NCBI GenBank assembly: GCA_910584195.1
Contig: CAJTYV010000005.1
Coordinates: 62,001 to 126,000, forward strand
Direction: 5' to 3'
DNA: 64,000 nt
Source: an uncultured Ruminococcus sp.
GTDB lineage: Bacteria; Bacillota; Clostridia; Oscillospirales; Ruminococcaceae
Shown: positions 7,247 to 17,084 of the stretch, in pieces
How positions within the stretch are numbered: the first letter of the stretch is position 1
Layout of the letters: each line of letters opens with the position of its first letter
Position numbers and translations under genes: made by a program
Notes under the pieces: model-generated
The model's database searches: none
Told to the model about the DNA's origin: nothing
Seen by the model: the letters and a program-made list of their open reading frames with translations, nothing else

Positions 7247-9502
7247 ATGAAAAAAATACTTGCTTTACTGGGGACATGCGTACTGCTCTGTTCTTCTGTG
7301 TCATGCAGCGAGCAAAACCAGTATTTAAGTTCTGAAAATTTGCCGTCCTCTCCGACAGCTTCGCTGATTTCCTATAAAACTGCTGATATTAAAATGGCTG
7401 ACGACTTCAGCGAAATAATTACTCTGGACAAACGTTCTAATTATATTCTTATTTTCGGAAAATTCCAAGGCGAGACATACGGCGGATATATAACAAATTC
7501 TCAGTTTACCGAAAAAAATGATTTTAAGTTTACTCCTCAGAAGGGAGAAATAGTAAAGTCTGCCGCACTCATGAGGAAAGGTAAATCTGCCGTTATGACT
7601 TGTCTTAATGGCAACACCTTGTTGTATGTCTTTTCCGCCGAAGGTAACCTTGAAAACACGATTAGCTGTGGAAAAATTACTGAATCAGATTCATATATGA
7701 CTCTTATTGCATCGGATGATGGTTTTTATATCAGTTCTGATTCTGATGAAATATTTTATATAAGCAGCGGCGGAGAATGCGTTGAAAATATCAATACGGG
7801 CGGAAGAATTGTCTGTGGTATTGCAAATGACAGTGAGGGCTGTCCTGCTGCTCTGCTTTGTGAAAATGACAAACAGTATTATGTAAAACTTGACCGCGGA
7901 AAGTTCAGTGAGGAAATTTACTGCGGAGATTATGGAAGTAATGTACGCGGCTTCGGTTCGGGCTTCGGAGAATATTCCGTATCAGCTATATTTTCTGACG
8001 GTCTTTACGTATTAAAAGACGCGGAATGGAATAGGCTAAGCGATTTTTCTGACAACGATTTCAATTCATACAATATTACTGCATGCGCTATGACAGCGGA
8101 AAATGAATTCGCTGTGCTTATTTCAGCAAATTCCGGAAACCATGATATAAGGCTTTTAACTGAACGCGATATTTCAGAAATAAAGTCAAAACAGACAATT
8201 AAAATGTCCCTTGTATTAGGCAAAGGCAGCGATATTATTGATGATCGCATTAAAAAATTCAACTCTGAAAACGACAGCTATAAAGCGGAGATTGTGAATT
8301 ATGGCAATATAAGCGATGATTTTTCACAATGCTTTGATGCCCTGCGAGAGGATATAATATCAGGAAACGCTCCTGATATTATCAATTTCAGCAGCAGTCT
8401 GCCTATAGGTACTTTCGGTTCGCCTGAAAGTTTGTTCGTTGATTTATATACCATTATGGATAATGACAAGGATATAAGACGCGATGATTTTCTTGACGGT
8501 TTTCTTGAAGGTTATGAAACTGACGGAAAATTGTTGATGTTCAATACAGAATTTCAATTAAATACGCTTTCTGTTAAGGATAAGTTTCTGAATGGTTTGA
8601 AAAACTGGAATCTTGAACAGCTCAGCGAAGTTTACAGAGATATGCCCGAAGATATGTATTTTTCCTCTGAAGAAGTTTCACACACGCGCAGAGATGTTTT
8701 TATGTCGCTTTTCAACTATGGCTGTTTCGTAGATTACACCAATGCCTCATGCAGCTTTGATTCTACGGAATTCATTGATGCTATGAAGTTTATAGGTGAA
8801 AATGAGATTGGATTGACAGAAAATGAATATTGGAACGTTGAAATGCAATACACCGGGAATTACTATGCTGAAATTCACCGTTCAGATAAAGCCCTTTCCT
8901 TAAGCTTTATGCCTATTAGAGGTTTTTATGGATTAAAAGAGATTGAACAAGGATATATGGGCGAACCAACTACTTTTATCGGCTATCCAACCGAAAGCGG
9001 CTGCGGAAATTATCGTATTATAGACAACAGTTATGGAATAATGGCAAGTTCAGATAATATTGAGGGAGCATGGGAATTTTTGAAATATTATCTGATTGAT
9101 GAAGACAAAGATTCAAGATTTTATTTTTCCGGTCTGAAGAAAAAATTTGAAGAGCAATCCGCTGAATCCGTAAAAGAACATATTGAAATCGATCCCGAAA
9201 CAGGTGAAGAATATTCGGGTGAGTTATTCATATGGTATGATAACGGAGGAATGTATTATAATAATGAAACTCCTCCTGAACTTCATCAAACAGAAATGCT
9301 CCCGCTTACCGAAGAACAGCGTACAGAGTACGAAGCGCTTGTACGTGAAGCCGTAAAAAATGTATATCTTACGGATAATACATTAAGTTCAATTATCAGC
9401 GAAGAGATTGAGTACTACTTTGAGGGCGAACATTCCGCTGAAAAAACTGCTGAGATCATACAAAACAGAGCGCAAATTTATCTTAGTGAACATTATTCCT
9501 AA
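7247..9502 (+). CDS. Large lipoprotein with ABC-type solute-binding domain
   Basis: 751 residues. A lipoprotein signal ends at SSVSC, with lipidated C20. Residues about 45-300 look like a repeated beta-strand sensor or propeller-type module (recurring glycine/aspartate turns, no known motif). From about 310 to 640 the pattern is that of extracellular solute-binding proteins (RIKKFNSENDSYKAEIVNYG, ISGNAPDIINFSS, NSYGIMASSDNIEGAWEFLKYYL). No permease or ATPase gene adjoins, so it is an orphan binding protein or sensor. It lies upstream of a dockerin pectate lyase, which suggests but does not prove a link to polysaccharide breakdown. ATG follows AAAAAGGAG. Confidence 0.8.
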   Translation: MKKILALLGTCVLLCSSVSCSEQNQYLSSENLPSSPTASLISYKTADIKMADDFSEIITLDKRSNYILIFGKFQGETYGGYITNSQFTEKNDFKFTPQKGEIVKSAALMRKGKSAVMTCLNGNTLLYVFSAEGNLENTISCGKITESDSYMTLIASDDGFYISSDSDEIFYISSGGECVENINTGGRIVCGIANDSEGCPAALLCENDKQYYVKLDRGKFSEEIYCGDYGSNVRGFGSGFGEYSVSAIFSDGLYVLKDAEWNRLSDFSDNDFNSYNITACAMTAENEFAVLISANSGNHDIRLLTERDISEIKSKQTIKMSLVLGKGSDIIDDRIKKFNSENDSYKAEIVNYGNISDDFSQCFDALREDIISGNAPDIINFSSSLPIGTFGSPESLFVDLYTIMDNDKDIRRDDFLDGFLEGYETDGKLLMFNTEFQLNTLSVKDKFLNGLKNWNLEQLSEVYRDMPEDMYFSSEEVSHTRRDVFMSLFNYGCFVDYTNASCSFDSTEFIDAMKFIGENEIGLTENEYWNVEMQYTGNYYAEIHRSDKALSLSFMPIRGFYGLKEIEQGYMGEPTTFIGYPTESGCGNYRIIDNSYGIMASSDNIEGAWEFLKYYLIDEDKDSRFYFSGLKKKFEEQSAESVKEHIEIDPETGEEYSGELFIWYDNGGMYYNNETPPELHQTEMLPLTEEQRTEYEALVREAVKNVYLTDNTLSSIISEEIEYYFEGEHSAEKTAEIIQNRAQIYLSEHYS

Positions 9503-9597
9503 ACCGTTCATGGAATATAATACTCTGAATTCAAAATAAAGAAATTATTTTATACAGGTATTTTGTATTTGTACAATAATATTTTAAAAAAGAGACT

Positions 9598-9634
9598 ATA
9601 ATCCATTGACTAAAGTCTTGAAATTTTGTATAAT
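9598..9634 (+). promoter_or_regulatory. Promoter of the pectate lyase gene with TAATCCA box
   Basis: TTGACT (9606-9611), 17-base spacer, TATAAT (9629-9634). Directly before the -35 is ATAATCC, so that ATAATCCATTGAC (9598-9610) is identical to the -35 region of the GH43 dockerin gene. Confidence 0.75.
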
Positions 9635-9673
9635 ATTATCAAGGATTTCTTTAACCAAAAGGAGAATTGATAT

Positions 9674-12520
9674 ATGAAGAAAAAAATACAAGCACTGATT
9701 ACAGCCGTTATGGTTTGTCTTACAATGATATGCGGAGCTGTTATTGAATCTGCTGAGCATTCAGTACAGACAGTAACATTCGCAGCGTCTGTTGACTATC
9801 CGGCTCAGTTCATGAACATTGCAGTAAACGACAATTCAAAGGTTCTTACGGAAAAAGGTATAACTGACGGTTCAGCACTTTCTGTCGAATCTCTCGGCAG
9901 GGATCTTTCTCCTTCATGGCGTTTTGATCGTGTTGGAGCAAATTCGACAGGTACTTTTTTCAAAATAACAAGCGCTCAGTCAGGCAGACTTATCACTCCT
10001 GCAAATTATAACGTTTCGGACGGTACAGACGTTATTATCTACGGGAGCGAATCGCATCAATGTCAGCATTGGTTTGTTGTTCCTGTAAAAAAAGATCGAC
10101 TCGGAAACGATCTTTACTATAAAATAGTAAACTATTCCAATCCCGATCTTGCTGTTACTCATAATTCAGACTCTGTTGCACTTGCAAAATATACAGGCGC
10201 TGAAAATCAGCTATGGCTTCTCAATGCAGACGGACTTCAGGGATTTGCGGGATATTGCTATAATGACAATACCGGAAATGTTAAGGCGGCTAATATAGGA
10301 GGACTTTTTGGTGAAACAGTTGAAGTATCTGATTTTAATGATTTAAAAAAGTATGCCGAATCAGATGCCCCTTATACAATTATTGTAAAAAATAATATCA
10401 GCGTTACCAACCTTTCAATGGATTCTCAAAATCATTATTTTTGTCCTGATGGCAGAATCTATATCGGCAACAACAAGACTATCGTTGGAAGTTACGGAAA
10501 TCACACACTTAATAACGTGCAGTTCTGTACAAAAAGAGGAAGCGGAAAAGGAAATAACGTTATTATCAAAAACTTTGAAATGAAGCATGATGCAAAATCC
10601 AATGGAAATGATTCTATTGTCGTTTATTTCGGTTCGGGACAAAATCTTTGGGTAGATCATGTTACTTTTATCGGTCACTCCGATTACAATACTCTCGGCG
10701 AAGCGACCCCTGATTGGGATAAATTTCTTGCTTGCTGCTATGATGCTGATTACTGCACAGTTTCTGATTGTTCGTTCGGACTTCACGAATACGGTCTTAT
10801 ATTAGGTTATCCGGATGATACGGAAGATTCCTACAAGAATAAAAATAACTTTCCGCGAATGACGCTTATAAGTAATAAATTCACGGACACTTTGACAAGA
10901 GCACCCGGTCTTATGCGATACGGCTACTACCATTCGCTGAATAACTATGTTTACAATTTCAGTATGGCATACACGGTTCATTCGGACTGTAAGCTTTTTG
11001 CGGAAAATTGTTACTACGATGGCGCATCAACAAAGGGAAACGTTGTGTGCGATTGGAACTCGGTCACATATCCCGGAGCATTTGCAGATTCCGGATCAAA
11101 GGGTGTAAATTGTAAACGCCTTGGCATTGAGGGACAGGCTAAAGTCTGCACTTGGCGTCCGAAAACCAATTACAGTTACGTTACGCTTTCAGCCGATCAG
11201 GCAAAAAATTATTGTGGTTCATACAGTGGATGTCAGACTTCAAATATAAATATAATGTATCTCAGATACTCATCTAAAGGAATCCCAAGTGCAGGTTATA
11301 CGGAATTCCCAAGTGAACCTATGAAACCCGCAGCTGAAATTTTTAATAATGGTTCAACATATAGATTTAAAAACGTTAATTCAGGGCTTTATATGCAGGT
11401 TGCCGGAGCTTCTGCCGAAAGCGGCGCTAACATACAACAGTGGGGAACGTCTGAGGAGACTGTCCACGACATTTGGAAACTTATCGATGCCGGTGACGGA
11501 TACTATTATATTGTTTCAGCTATTGGTGACGGCGGCACATATATGCTTGATGTCGCAGGAAAAAAATCTGCAAACGGTACAAATATTGATATTTATAATT
11601 ATAACGGCGGGACAAATCAGCAGTTTATGCTGACAAAAAATTCTGATGGTTCGTATAAAATCCGAACAAGAATAAGCGGAGACACATCGGCTGTTGAAGT
11701 TGCAGACGGTTCGCTTCAAAGCGGAGCTAATATACAGCAATGGGAAGTAAACGGAGCAAATTGTCAGGATTGGATCATGGAGGAGGTTTCGAATCCCGGC
11801 TGTAAGATGGATACAAGCGTTGTTTATGAATTCAAAAATATTAACAGCGAAATGATAATGGATATCGTAAATGGAAAAATGGAATCGGGAAACAATGTTC
11901 AGCAATGGACACCTAACGGCTTGGATTGTCAGAAATGGATTCTGAAAGCATTTACAGGCGGAGGAAATTATTACTATATTCATTCCGTTTCCGATACAAA
12001 TTATGTACTGAAAGCCGAAGGTTCTGCCAACGGCGGAAATATCAGCATTAACAAATTTTCTTCAAAAGACAGTACGATGCTGTTTAAATTCTCTAAAAAT
12101 CCGGACGGTACATATTACATTATGACTAGAGCATCTAAGGATTCATGCCTTGTTGAGACAGCTGGCGCAAGTTCTGAAGGCGGAGCTAATATTCAGCAAT
12201 GGTCGCCTACAAACAGTAATTGTCAGAAATGGTCAGCAGAAACGATGACAACAACTTCTGAAACAACTATCGTAACTACCGAAACCACAACTGTTCCTCA
12301 GACTACAGAATCCGATGACAAGCGTTCTGACGGCGATATAAACAATGACGGAATTGTAGGAATTGCTGATCTTGTGCTTCTAAGTAAACATCTTCTGAAA
12401 GACGGCAAGCTTACATCAGAGCAATGCGATTTTGCAGATGTCTGCAATGACGGAATAATAGACGTATATGATCTCGTTATTTTGAGAAAGCTTACTGTAA
12501 GTCAAAGTGAACTCATATAA
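9674..12520 (+). CDS. Secreted pectate lyase (PL1-like) with three beta-trefoil (CBM13) modules and dockerin
   Basis: 948 residues. Order: signal peptide (1-38); ricin-type beta-trefoil (about 45-210, with QHWF and NQLWLL repeats); PL1-type beta-helix pectate lyase (about 215-550); two more trefoils (about 560-705 and 708-858, repeated GANIQQW motifs); a Thr-rich linker (about 858-880); type I dockerin (887-945) with two calcium loops beginning GDINNDG and ADVCNDG. The lyase has the WVDH motif with D328, and an arginine pair in RAPGLMRYG (R409, R415). It should cleave polygalacturonate by beta-elimination on the cellulosome or cell surface. The arginine motif is one residue longer than the RxPxxR I know for PL1, so the subfamily is uncertain. 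Confidence 0.9.
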   Translation: MKKKIQALITAVMVCLTMICGAVIESAEHSVQTVTFAASVDYPAQFMNIAVNDNSKVLTEKGITDGSALSVESLGRDLSPSWRFDRVGANSTGTFFKITSAQSGRLITPANYNVSDGTDVIIYGSESHQCQHWFVVPVKKDRLGNDLYYKIVNYSNPDLAVTHNSDSVALAKYTGAENQLWLLNADGLQGFAGYCYNDNTGNVKAANIGGLFGETVEVSDFNDLKKYAESDAPYTIIVKNNISVTNLSMDSQNHYFCPDGRIYIGNNKTIVGSYGNHTLNNVQFCTKRGSGKGNNVIIKNFEMKHDAKSNGNDSIVVYFGSGQNLWVDHVTFIGHSDYNTLGEATPDWDKFLACCYDADYCTVSDCSFGLHEYGLILGYPDDTEDSYKNKNNFPRMTLISNKFTDTLTRAPGLMRYGYYHSLNNYVYNFSMAYTVHSDCKLFAENCYYDGASTKGNVVCDWNSVTYPGAFADSGSKGVNCKRLGIEGQAKVCTWRPKTNYSYVTLSADQAKNYCGSYSGCQTSNINIMYLRYSSKGIPSAGYTEFPSEPMKPAAEIFNNGSTYRFKNVNSGLYMQVAGASAESGANIQQWGTSEETVHDIWKLIDAGDGYYYIVSAIGDGGTYMLDVAGKKSANGTNIDIYNYNGGTNQQFMLTKNSDGSYKIRTRISGDTSAVEVADGSLQSGANIQQWEVNGANCQDWIMEEVSNPGCKMDTSVVYEFKNINSEMIMDIVNGKMESGNNVQQWTPNGLDCQKWILKAFTGGGNYYYIHSVSDTNYVLKAEGSANGGNISINKFSSKDSTMLFKFSKNPDGTYYIMTRASKDSCLVETAGASSEGGANIQQWSPTNSNCQKWSAETMTTTSETTIVTTETTTVPQTTESDDKRSDGDINNDGIVGIADLVLLSKHLLKDGKLTSEQCDFADVCNDGIIDVYDLVILRKLTVSQSELI

Positions 12521-12572
12521 AATTATTATCGCTTCGGGAAGTTTTAATAATCCCGAGGCGATAATAATTTTC
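12519..12572 (+). terminator. Terminator after the pectate lyase gene
   Basis: Very long near-perfect stem: AAAATTATTATCGC plus TTCGGGA pairing with TCCCGA and GCGATAATAATTTT, starting at the stop codon. Confidence 0.85.
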
Positions 12573-12592
12573 ATGAAATACAATTCTATATA

Positions 12593-12621
12593 TTGACTTT
12601 ATTATTATATTAGTGTATAAT
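12593..12621 (+). promoter_or_regulatory. sigma-A promoter of the broken Rrf2 gene and MATE exporter
   Basis: TTGACT (12593-12598), 17-base spacer, TATAAT (12616-12621). It still drives the MATE gene, even though the first gene is damaged. Confidence 0.75.
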
Positions 12622-12627
12622 TAAAAA

Positions 12628-12864
12628 GCAACTATTTAGGAGTTGATTATTAATTATAATTATTAACAATTTGGCTTGTCGATAAAGATTGATAAAATAA
12701 GAGGATGCTCTCTTTTACAGAGATACCGATGGCTGTATGCAGGGCTTTGCCCTACACCATGCCAAATGAACATTGTCCTTTTGAAATTCCATTTTTATTT
12801 TTTCTACAGTCTGAATTGCTTTGCAGAAAACAAACTGCAATTAATTAACTAAAGGAGTTTACAT
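12628..12864 (+). other. Long untranslated leader with a small GC hairpin
   Basis: About 235 bases between promoter and first gene. It contains CAACT/AGTTG near the 5' end, and AGGGC (12741-12745) pairing with GCCCT (12749-12753) inside GGCTGTATGC ... CACCATGCC. No reading frame or known riboswitch recognised; the GC-rich hairpin stands out in an AT-rich region and may be a remnant of a palindromic repeat. Confidence 0.35.
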
Positions 12865-13293
12865 ATAAAAATTTCCACAAAAGGCAAATATGCTTTGCGT
12901 ATGGTAGTTGACCTTGCAGCTCATGACAACGCCTGCGTTTCCTTGAAAGATATTGCACAGCGACAGGGAATATCAAAAAAATACCTGGAACAAATAGTTC
13001 CACTGCTCAGCAGCAGCGGCATATTACGTACAAACAGAGGAAATAAGGGCGGGTACATGCTCGCAAAATCTGCTGATGAACTTACTGTAGAAGATATTCT
13101 CAGAGCTGCTGAAGGCACTCTCGCTCCGGTATCCTGCCTTGAATACAAATCTAACAGTTGTCCGAGAGCCAAAGAATGTTCTACGCTTTTTATATAGGAA
13201 GGATTGTACAAGACAGTTTCAGAGTACCTTGACGGGATAACCATACGAGATATATCCGAACGCTTTCAAAACGGAAATAATTACAGCATTTAG
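12865..13293 (+). pseudogene. Rrf2/IscR-family regulator, start codon and one Trp codon mutated
   Basis: In one frame from ATA at 12865 to TAG at 13291 the translation is a complete Rrf2 regulator: KISTKGKYALRMVVDLA, winged helix (LKDIAQRQGISKKYLEQIV, NRGNKGGYMLA), the three-cysteine segment CLEYKSNSCPRAKEC, and C-terminal EGLYKTVSEYLDGITIRDI. Two lesions interrupt it. The expected ATG, seven bases after AAAGGAG, is ATA. The conserved Trp before EGLYKTV is TAG (13195-13197). A shorter product could start at TTG 12895, but it would lack the first ten residues and the last part. Intact relatives sense Fe-S clusters or cysteine metabolism. Confidence 0.8.
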
Positions 13294-13303
13294 AGGTAAT
13301 CGC

Positions 13304-14614
13304 ATGATCGAAAAAAAACTAAACAAATATCTTATTCCAAATATATTGGCGATGATAGGTATTTCCTGCTATGTACTTGCTGACACTTTTTTTGTATCCG
13401 CATCCGCAGGAACTGACGGAATTACAGCATTGAATCTTACTCTTCCTGTTTTCGGACTGATGTTCGCTATAGGTTCGATGATCGGACTTGGTTCCGCTAC
13501 ACGCTACAGTATTCTCAAAGCTATCGGCAAAAAAGATGCTTTTGATTATTTTTCCGACTCAGTAATATGGGCTTTTATTTTTAGTCTTGTTTTTGTCGCA
13601 GTAGGCGTTATTACTCCCGAAAGCGTATTAAAACTTATGGGAGCGGACAATAGTATTCTGCAAACAGGCCGCAGTTACATGAAAACCGTTCTGATTTTTG
13701 CTCCGTGTTTTATGATAAATTACACTTTTACAGCTTTTGTACGGAACGACAACGCGCCCAATATTGCTATGACTGCCACTCTTTCAAGCAGTATATTCAA
13801 TATAATTTTTGACTATATCTTTATGTTTCCGTTAAAAATGGGAATGACAGGCGCAGCTCTTGCAACGGGAATTTCTCCTGTTATCAGCATGTGTGTGTGT
13901 ATGTTTCATTTTCTTTCACCAAAAAATACTATTCGCTTTAAACTGAAACTTCCGTCACTGTTGAGGCTGCTTCGCGCTTGTACAATAGGTATATCAGGAT
14001 TTGTGGGAGAGATTTCAAATGCTGTCACAAGTCTCTCCTTTAACTTTATTCTTCTCGGTATAGCAGGAAATACGGCTGTTGCTGCTTATGGCGTTGTAGC
14101 CAATATTTCGCTTGTTGGAATCGCGGTTTTCAATGGTATTTCTCAAGGCTTACAGCCAATGGCAAGCGAAGCGTCAGGGTCGGGAGATAAAGATTCTCAA
14201 AAGCGTATTCTGCGATATTCTCTGAAAATTTCTACAGAAGCAGCAATTGTACTTGTAACGATTATTTTTATATTTGCACCTTTTATTACATCTGTTTTCA
14301 ACAGAGAAAATTCTACACAGCTTGCTGAATATGCCGTTACAGGTCTGCGTATATATACTCCGGGATTCATTGCTGCCGCGATAAATATTGTGAATGCAGG
14401 ATTTTTCGGAGCGTCGGGTGCAGCCAAAGAATGCTGGTTTATATCTATATCACGAGGTATTGCTTCCATTGTGCTTTTTGCGTTCATATTGTCACATTTC
14501 TTCGGTATATATGGCGTATGGGCTGCTTTCCCTGCTGCCGAATTGTTCACATTGATACTAACTCTTTTCTATAAAAAAATAAAACGGAATAAAACAAGCT
14601 GTTATGGTATTTGA
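13304..14614 (+). CDS. MATE-family multidrug/cation exporter
   Basis: 436 residues, about 12 membrane helices, typical MATE length. N-terminal pattern LIPNILAMIGISCYVLADTFFV and mid-protein FNIIFDYIFMFPLKMGMTGAA fit the family, which exchanges Na+ or H+ for cationic drugs or metabolites across the inner membrane. ATG follows AGAGGT by 6-7 bases and lies 11 bases after the broken Rrf2 gene, in the same transcript. Loss of the regulator may leave this exporter unregulated (inference). Confidence 0.9.
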   Translation: MIEKKLNKYLIPNILAMIGISCYVLADTFFVSASAGTDGITALNLTLPVFGLMFAIGSMIGLGSATRYSILKAIGKKDAFDYFSDSVIWAFIFSLVFVAVGVITPESVLKLMGADNSILQTGRSYMKTVLIFAPCFMINYTFTAFVRNDNAPNIAMTATLSSSIFNIIFDYIFMFPLKMGMTGAALATGISPVISMCVCMFHFLSPKNTIRFKLKLPSLLRLLRACTIGISGFVGEISNAVTSLSFNFILLGIAGNTAVAAYGVVANISLVGIAVFNGISQGLQPMASEASGSGDKDSQKRILRYSLKISTEAAIVLVTIIFIFAPFITSVFNRENSTQLAEYAVTGLRIYTPGFIAAAINIVNAGFFGASGAAKECWFISISRGIASIVLFAFILSHFFGIYGVWAAFPAAELFTLILTLFYKKIKRNKTSCYGI

Positions 14615-14635
14615 ATTACCGTAACAGCTTGTTTT
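14591..14635. terminator. Bidirectional terminator between MATE and GH43 genes
   Basis: Near-perfect stem AAAACAAGCTGTTATGGTA / TACCGTAACAGCTTGTTTT with a 7-base loop. It overlaps the last codons of the MATE gene and can serve the convergent GH43 gene too. Confidence 0.85.
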
Positions 14636-14666
14636 ATTGTCGATGTAAAATTCCATTAGGAAAATA

Positions 14667-17051
14667 TCATCCGTTATTCGGAAATTCGGAAAGAGAACCA
14701 AGTATAAAGTCTGCCAAAAGTAAAATATCATTTACACCGAAAGTTCCGTCACGATCAACATCGGCTTCTTCCGGAAAGCTTTCGGAGTCCTTTTCCAGAT
14801 AAGCCTTTCTTGCCATAATTAGATCATAAACGTCAACTGCTTCATCATTATTAATGTCTCCCAATACAACATCTTTCGGTACTCCTGCTCCGAGAATACC
14901 CGTTCCTCCGACAGCTCCGATAACCTCGTCTACATAAAAGGAATTGACGGAATTTTCCGTTTCAATATAAAGATATATATCCTTTGCATCATCAGGTATT
15001 TTATAATTCATATTTGCAAGCTGAGCCCATTCGCCTTTTTTGGCACGTACTTCCGCAATCGTTGAATAATTGACATCTCCGTTTGCATCGGTATATTGCA
15101 GTTTCATAAGAAATGTATCTCTTAAGCTGCCGTCATTGAACATGACATTTGCGCTGAAACTGTATTCATTGCCGGGAACAAAGGCATTGGGATTCAACGG
15201 ACGTATCACACCATTCCATGCGCTTGTGCGTTCTTCAACATAGATGGATTTATCTCCGACATACGAATTACTGCCGCTTATTTCAACGGCTGCGCCGCCT
15301 CTTGGAACCCATTCTTCTTTTGAACTTTCAAATCCATTACAGAAATACCAGCCGAATTCATTGGGTTCTATTACTGTTGGAGAGTTCCACCCGTAATTTT
15401 CATAGTCAAAGAAGTCGATATCTGCATATCCTCCTGTATTTTTAGTGGCATAGCTATAAATTCCGCTTCTGTAACCCGTAAACATCTTTAAATCATATGA
15501 CATACTCAGTTCGCTGCCGATCTTGGTCCAATTCTTTCCGTCATATGAGTAAAAAAAGTTGGCTTTATCAATATTGTATGAAGAACTAAAGTTTTCGTCA
15601 ATATCGTTGAAATGAAAATCCACTTTCAGGTATACTTCATTGCCGTTAAGCGGAACTTCTTCGACAATTTTGTCATAGCTGTCCATTATATTCGCATTTG
15701 AAGAATATCCTCCGTTTTCAGCCATGTAAATTTTCTTCGAACCATCGTCTGCAATACGAACGCCGACATTTCCATATTTGTACTGAAACGCCGAAAGACC
15801 CGCGTGATCGCCTGTTTTCATATTACTTGAATCAAGCTTTATCACACTTGAACAGGAAGGACCTTCGGTTCGCTGAGTAAGAGTATTTCTGGCGTTTATA
15901 ATACTTTTGGCGATAGTCTTGTTTTTAAGTCTCAGCCAACCGTCACGTTCCGTAACAGACCATGCGCTATTATCCGGATTATGATTCCACTGCCATTCAA
16001 GAGCAAGTTTATTTGAACTATAACTAAAATCGTCATCTCTGACAAGCCGAGTACCCTTAAAATCTCCATCAATTTCAATAGTAACAGGAGCTTTGCCGTT
16101 AACACCCATCATTGGGAAACCATCAATCCATGTTACAGGAACAAGTACCGGAATACGTCCAACCGAACCATGATCCTGAAAAAGCATACCGTACCATTTT
16201 CCGTCCGGCGTATCAACGATCCCTCCCTGAGCCACTCCGGAACCATATGTTCCGAGTCCTGAATTGAGCACGGTTTTACCCTCGAAATTTCCGTTGAGAT
16301 CCTTGCTGCGGTAACAAAGCTCTATACGACCGCTTGTACTTGGCCATGCAATAATAAAAACGTAGTAATAATCACCGATTTTTTGTATATGAGAACCTTC
16401 GCCAGCCAAATTATCAAGACCCGTCTTAAAGAGTGTTCTTTCAAGTCCGCCAAATTTAAAATCAGTCATTTCGGAATTGAATTCTTTTATCTTGATTTCG
16501 CCTCCGCCTCCGTACACCAAATAGTTTCTTCCGTCGTCATCGAAAAGCAATGATGCATCATGATACATACCGTTAAGTTCAGATCGTGTCCAAACGCCGT
16601 TTTCAATATCATTGGTTTTATAAATATAAGATTTTCCGGTACCATAACTTCCAAAAAACACATAAAACATTCCATCATGGTAACGTAAGCTGGCAGCCCA
16701 TTGCCCATGTGCATAATCATGTTTGCCATTTGTAAGATTCTGAACGTCACCATCAGCAAGAGTGTCATATACATATGAACAAATTTCCCAGCTTACCAAG
16801 TCCTTTGATTTCATGATCGGAGCTCCGGGACTGAAAAACATAGTCGTACTTATCATATAATATGTATCGCCTACACGTATAACATCGCAGTCGGGAACAT
16901 CCGACCATATAACAGGATTTGCAGCTGATGAAACGGCAGATGCTGTTATGACTTCTTCCTCGTAAATATTATTGGCAATTGGAATAATAGCAGCGGTCAA
17001 GGCTAATGAACAAAAACAAACTGCAGTTTTTTTAAGAAAGGAACTTAACAT
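14667..17051 (-). CDS. Secreted GH43 glycosidase with CBM22-like module and dockerin
   Basis: Start set at ATG 17051, seven bases after AGGAG; an in-frame start 14 codons earlier has no ribosome site and lies at the promoter. 794 residues: signal peptide (1-39); GH43 five-bladed propeller (about 44-345) with VPDCDVIRVGDTYYM (likely base D54), YHDASLLFDDDG and GEGSHIQKIGDYYY (likely acid Glu); a C-terminal concanavalin-like GH43 domain (about 350-560); a CBM22-like xylan-binding module (about 575-720, FESSKEEWVPRGG); dockerin (about 730-788) with GDINNDEAVD and ADVDRDGTFG loops. Expected to remove xylose or arabinose from xylan on the cellulosome. Confidence 0.9.
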   Translation of the reverse strand: MLSSFLKKTAVCFCSLALTAAIIPIANNIYEEEVITASAVSSAANPVIWSDVPDCDVIRVGDTYYMISTTMFFSPGAPIMKSKDLVSWEICSYVYDTLADGDVQNLTNGKHDYAHGQWAASLRYHDGMFYVFFGSYGTGKSYIYKTNDIENGVWTRSELNGMYHDASLLFDDDGRNYLVYGGGGEIKIKEFNSEMTDFKFGGLERTLFKTGLDNLAGEGSHIQKIGDYYYVFIIAWPSTSGRIELCYRSKDLNGNFEGKTVLNSGLGTYGSGVAQGGIVDTPDGKWYGMLFQDHGSVGRIPVLVPVTWIDGFPMMGVNGKAPVTIEIDGDFKGTRLVRDDDFSYSSNKLALEWQWNHNPDNSAWSVTERDGWLRLKNKTIAKSIINARNTLTQRTEGPSCSSVIKLDSSNMKTGDHAGLSAFQYKYGNVGVRIADDGSKKIYMAENGGYSSNANIMDSYDKIVEEVPLNGNEVYLKVDFHFNDIDENFSSSYNIDKANFFYSYDGKNWTKIGSELSMSYDLKMFTGYRSGIYSYATKNTGGYADIDFFDYENYGWNSPTVIEPNEFGWYFCNGFESSKEEWVPRGGAAVEISGSNSYVGDKSIYVEERTSAWNGVIRPLNPNAFVPGNEYSFSANVMFNDGSLRDTFLMKLQYTDANGDVNYSTIAEVRAKKGEWAQLANMNYKIPDDAKDIYLYIETENSVNSFYVDEVIGAVGGTGILGAGVPKDVVLGDINNDEAVDVYDLIMARKAYLEKDSESFPEEADVDRDGTFGVNDILLLADFILGSLSEFPNNG

Positions 17052-17084
17052 AAAATCACTCCTACAAATAATTCTTCTATTAAA

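Noticed and set aside
12720..12770. Possible tRNA or insertion-sequence remnant in the leader of the broken Rrf2 gene
   Set aside because: No cloverleaf or TPsiC arm; only one small GC hairpin and no transposase trace or flanking duplication.
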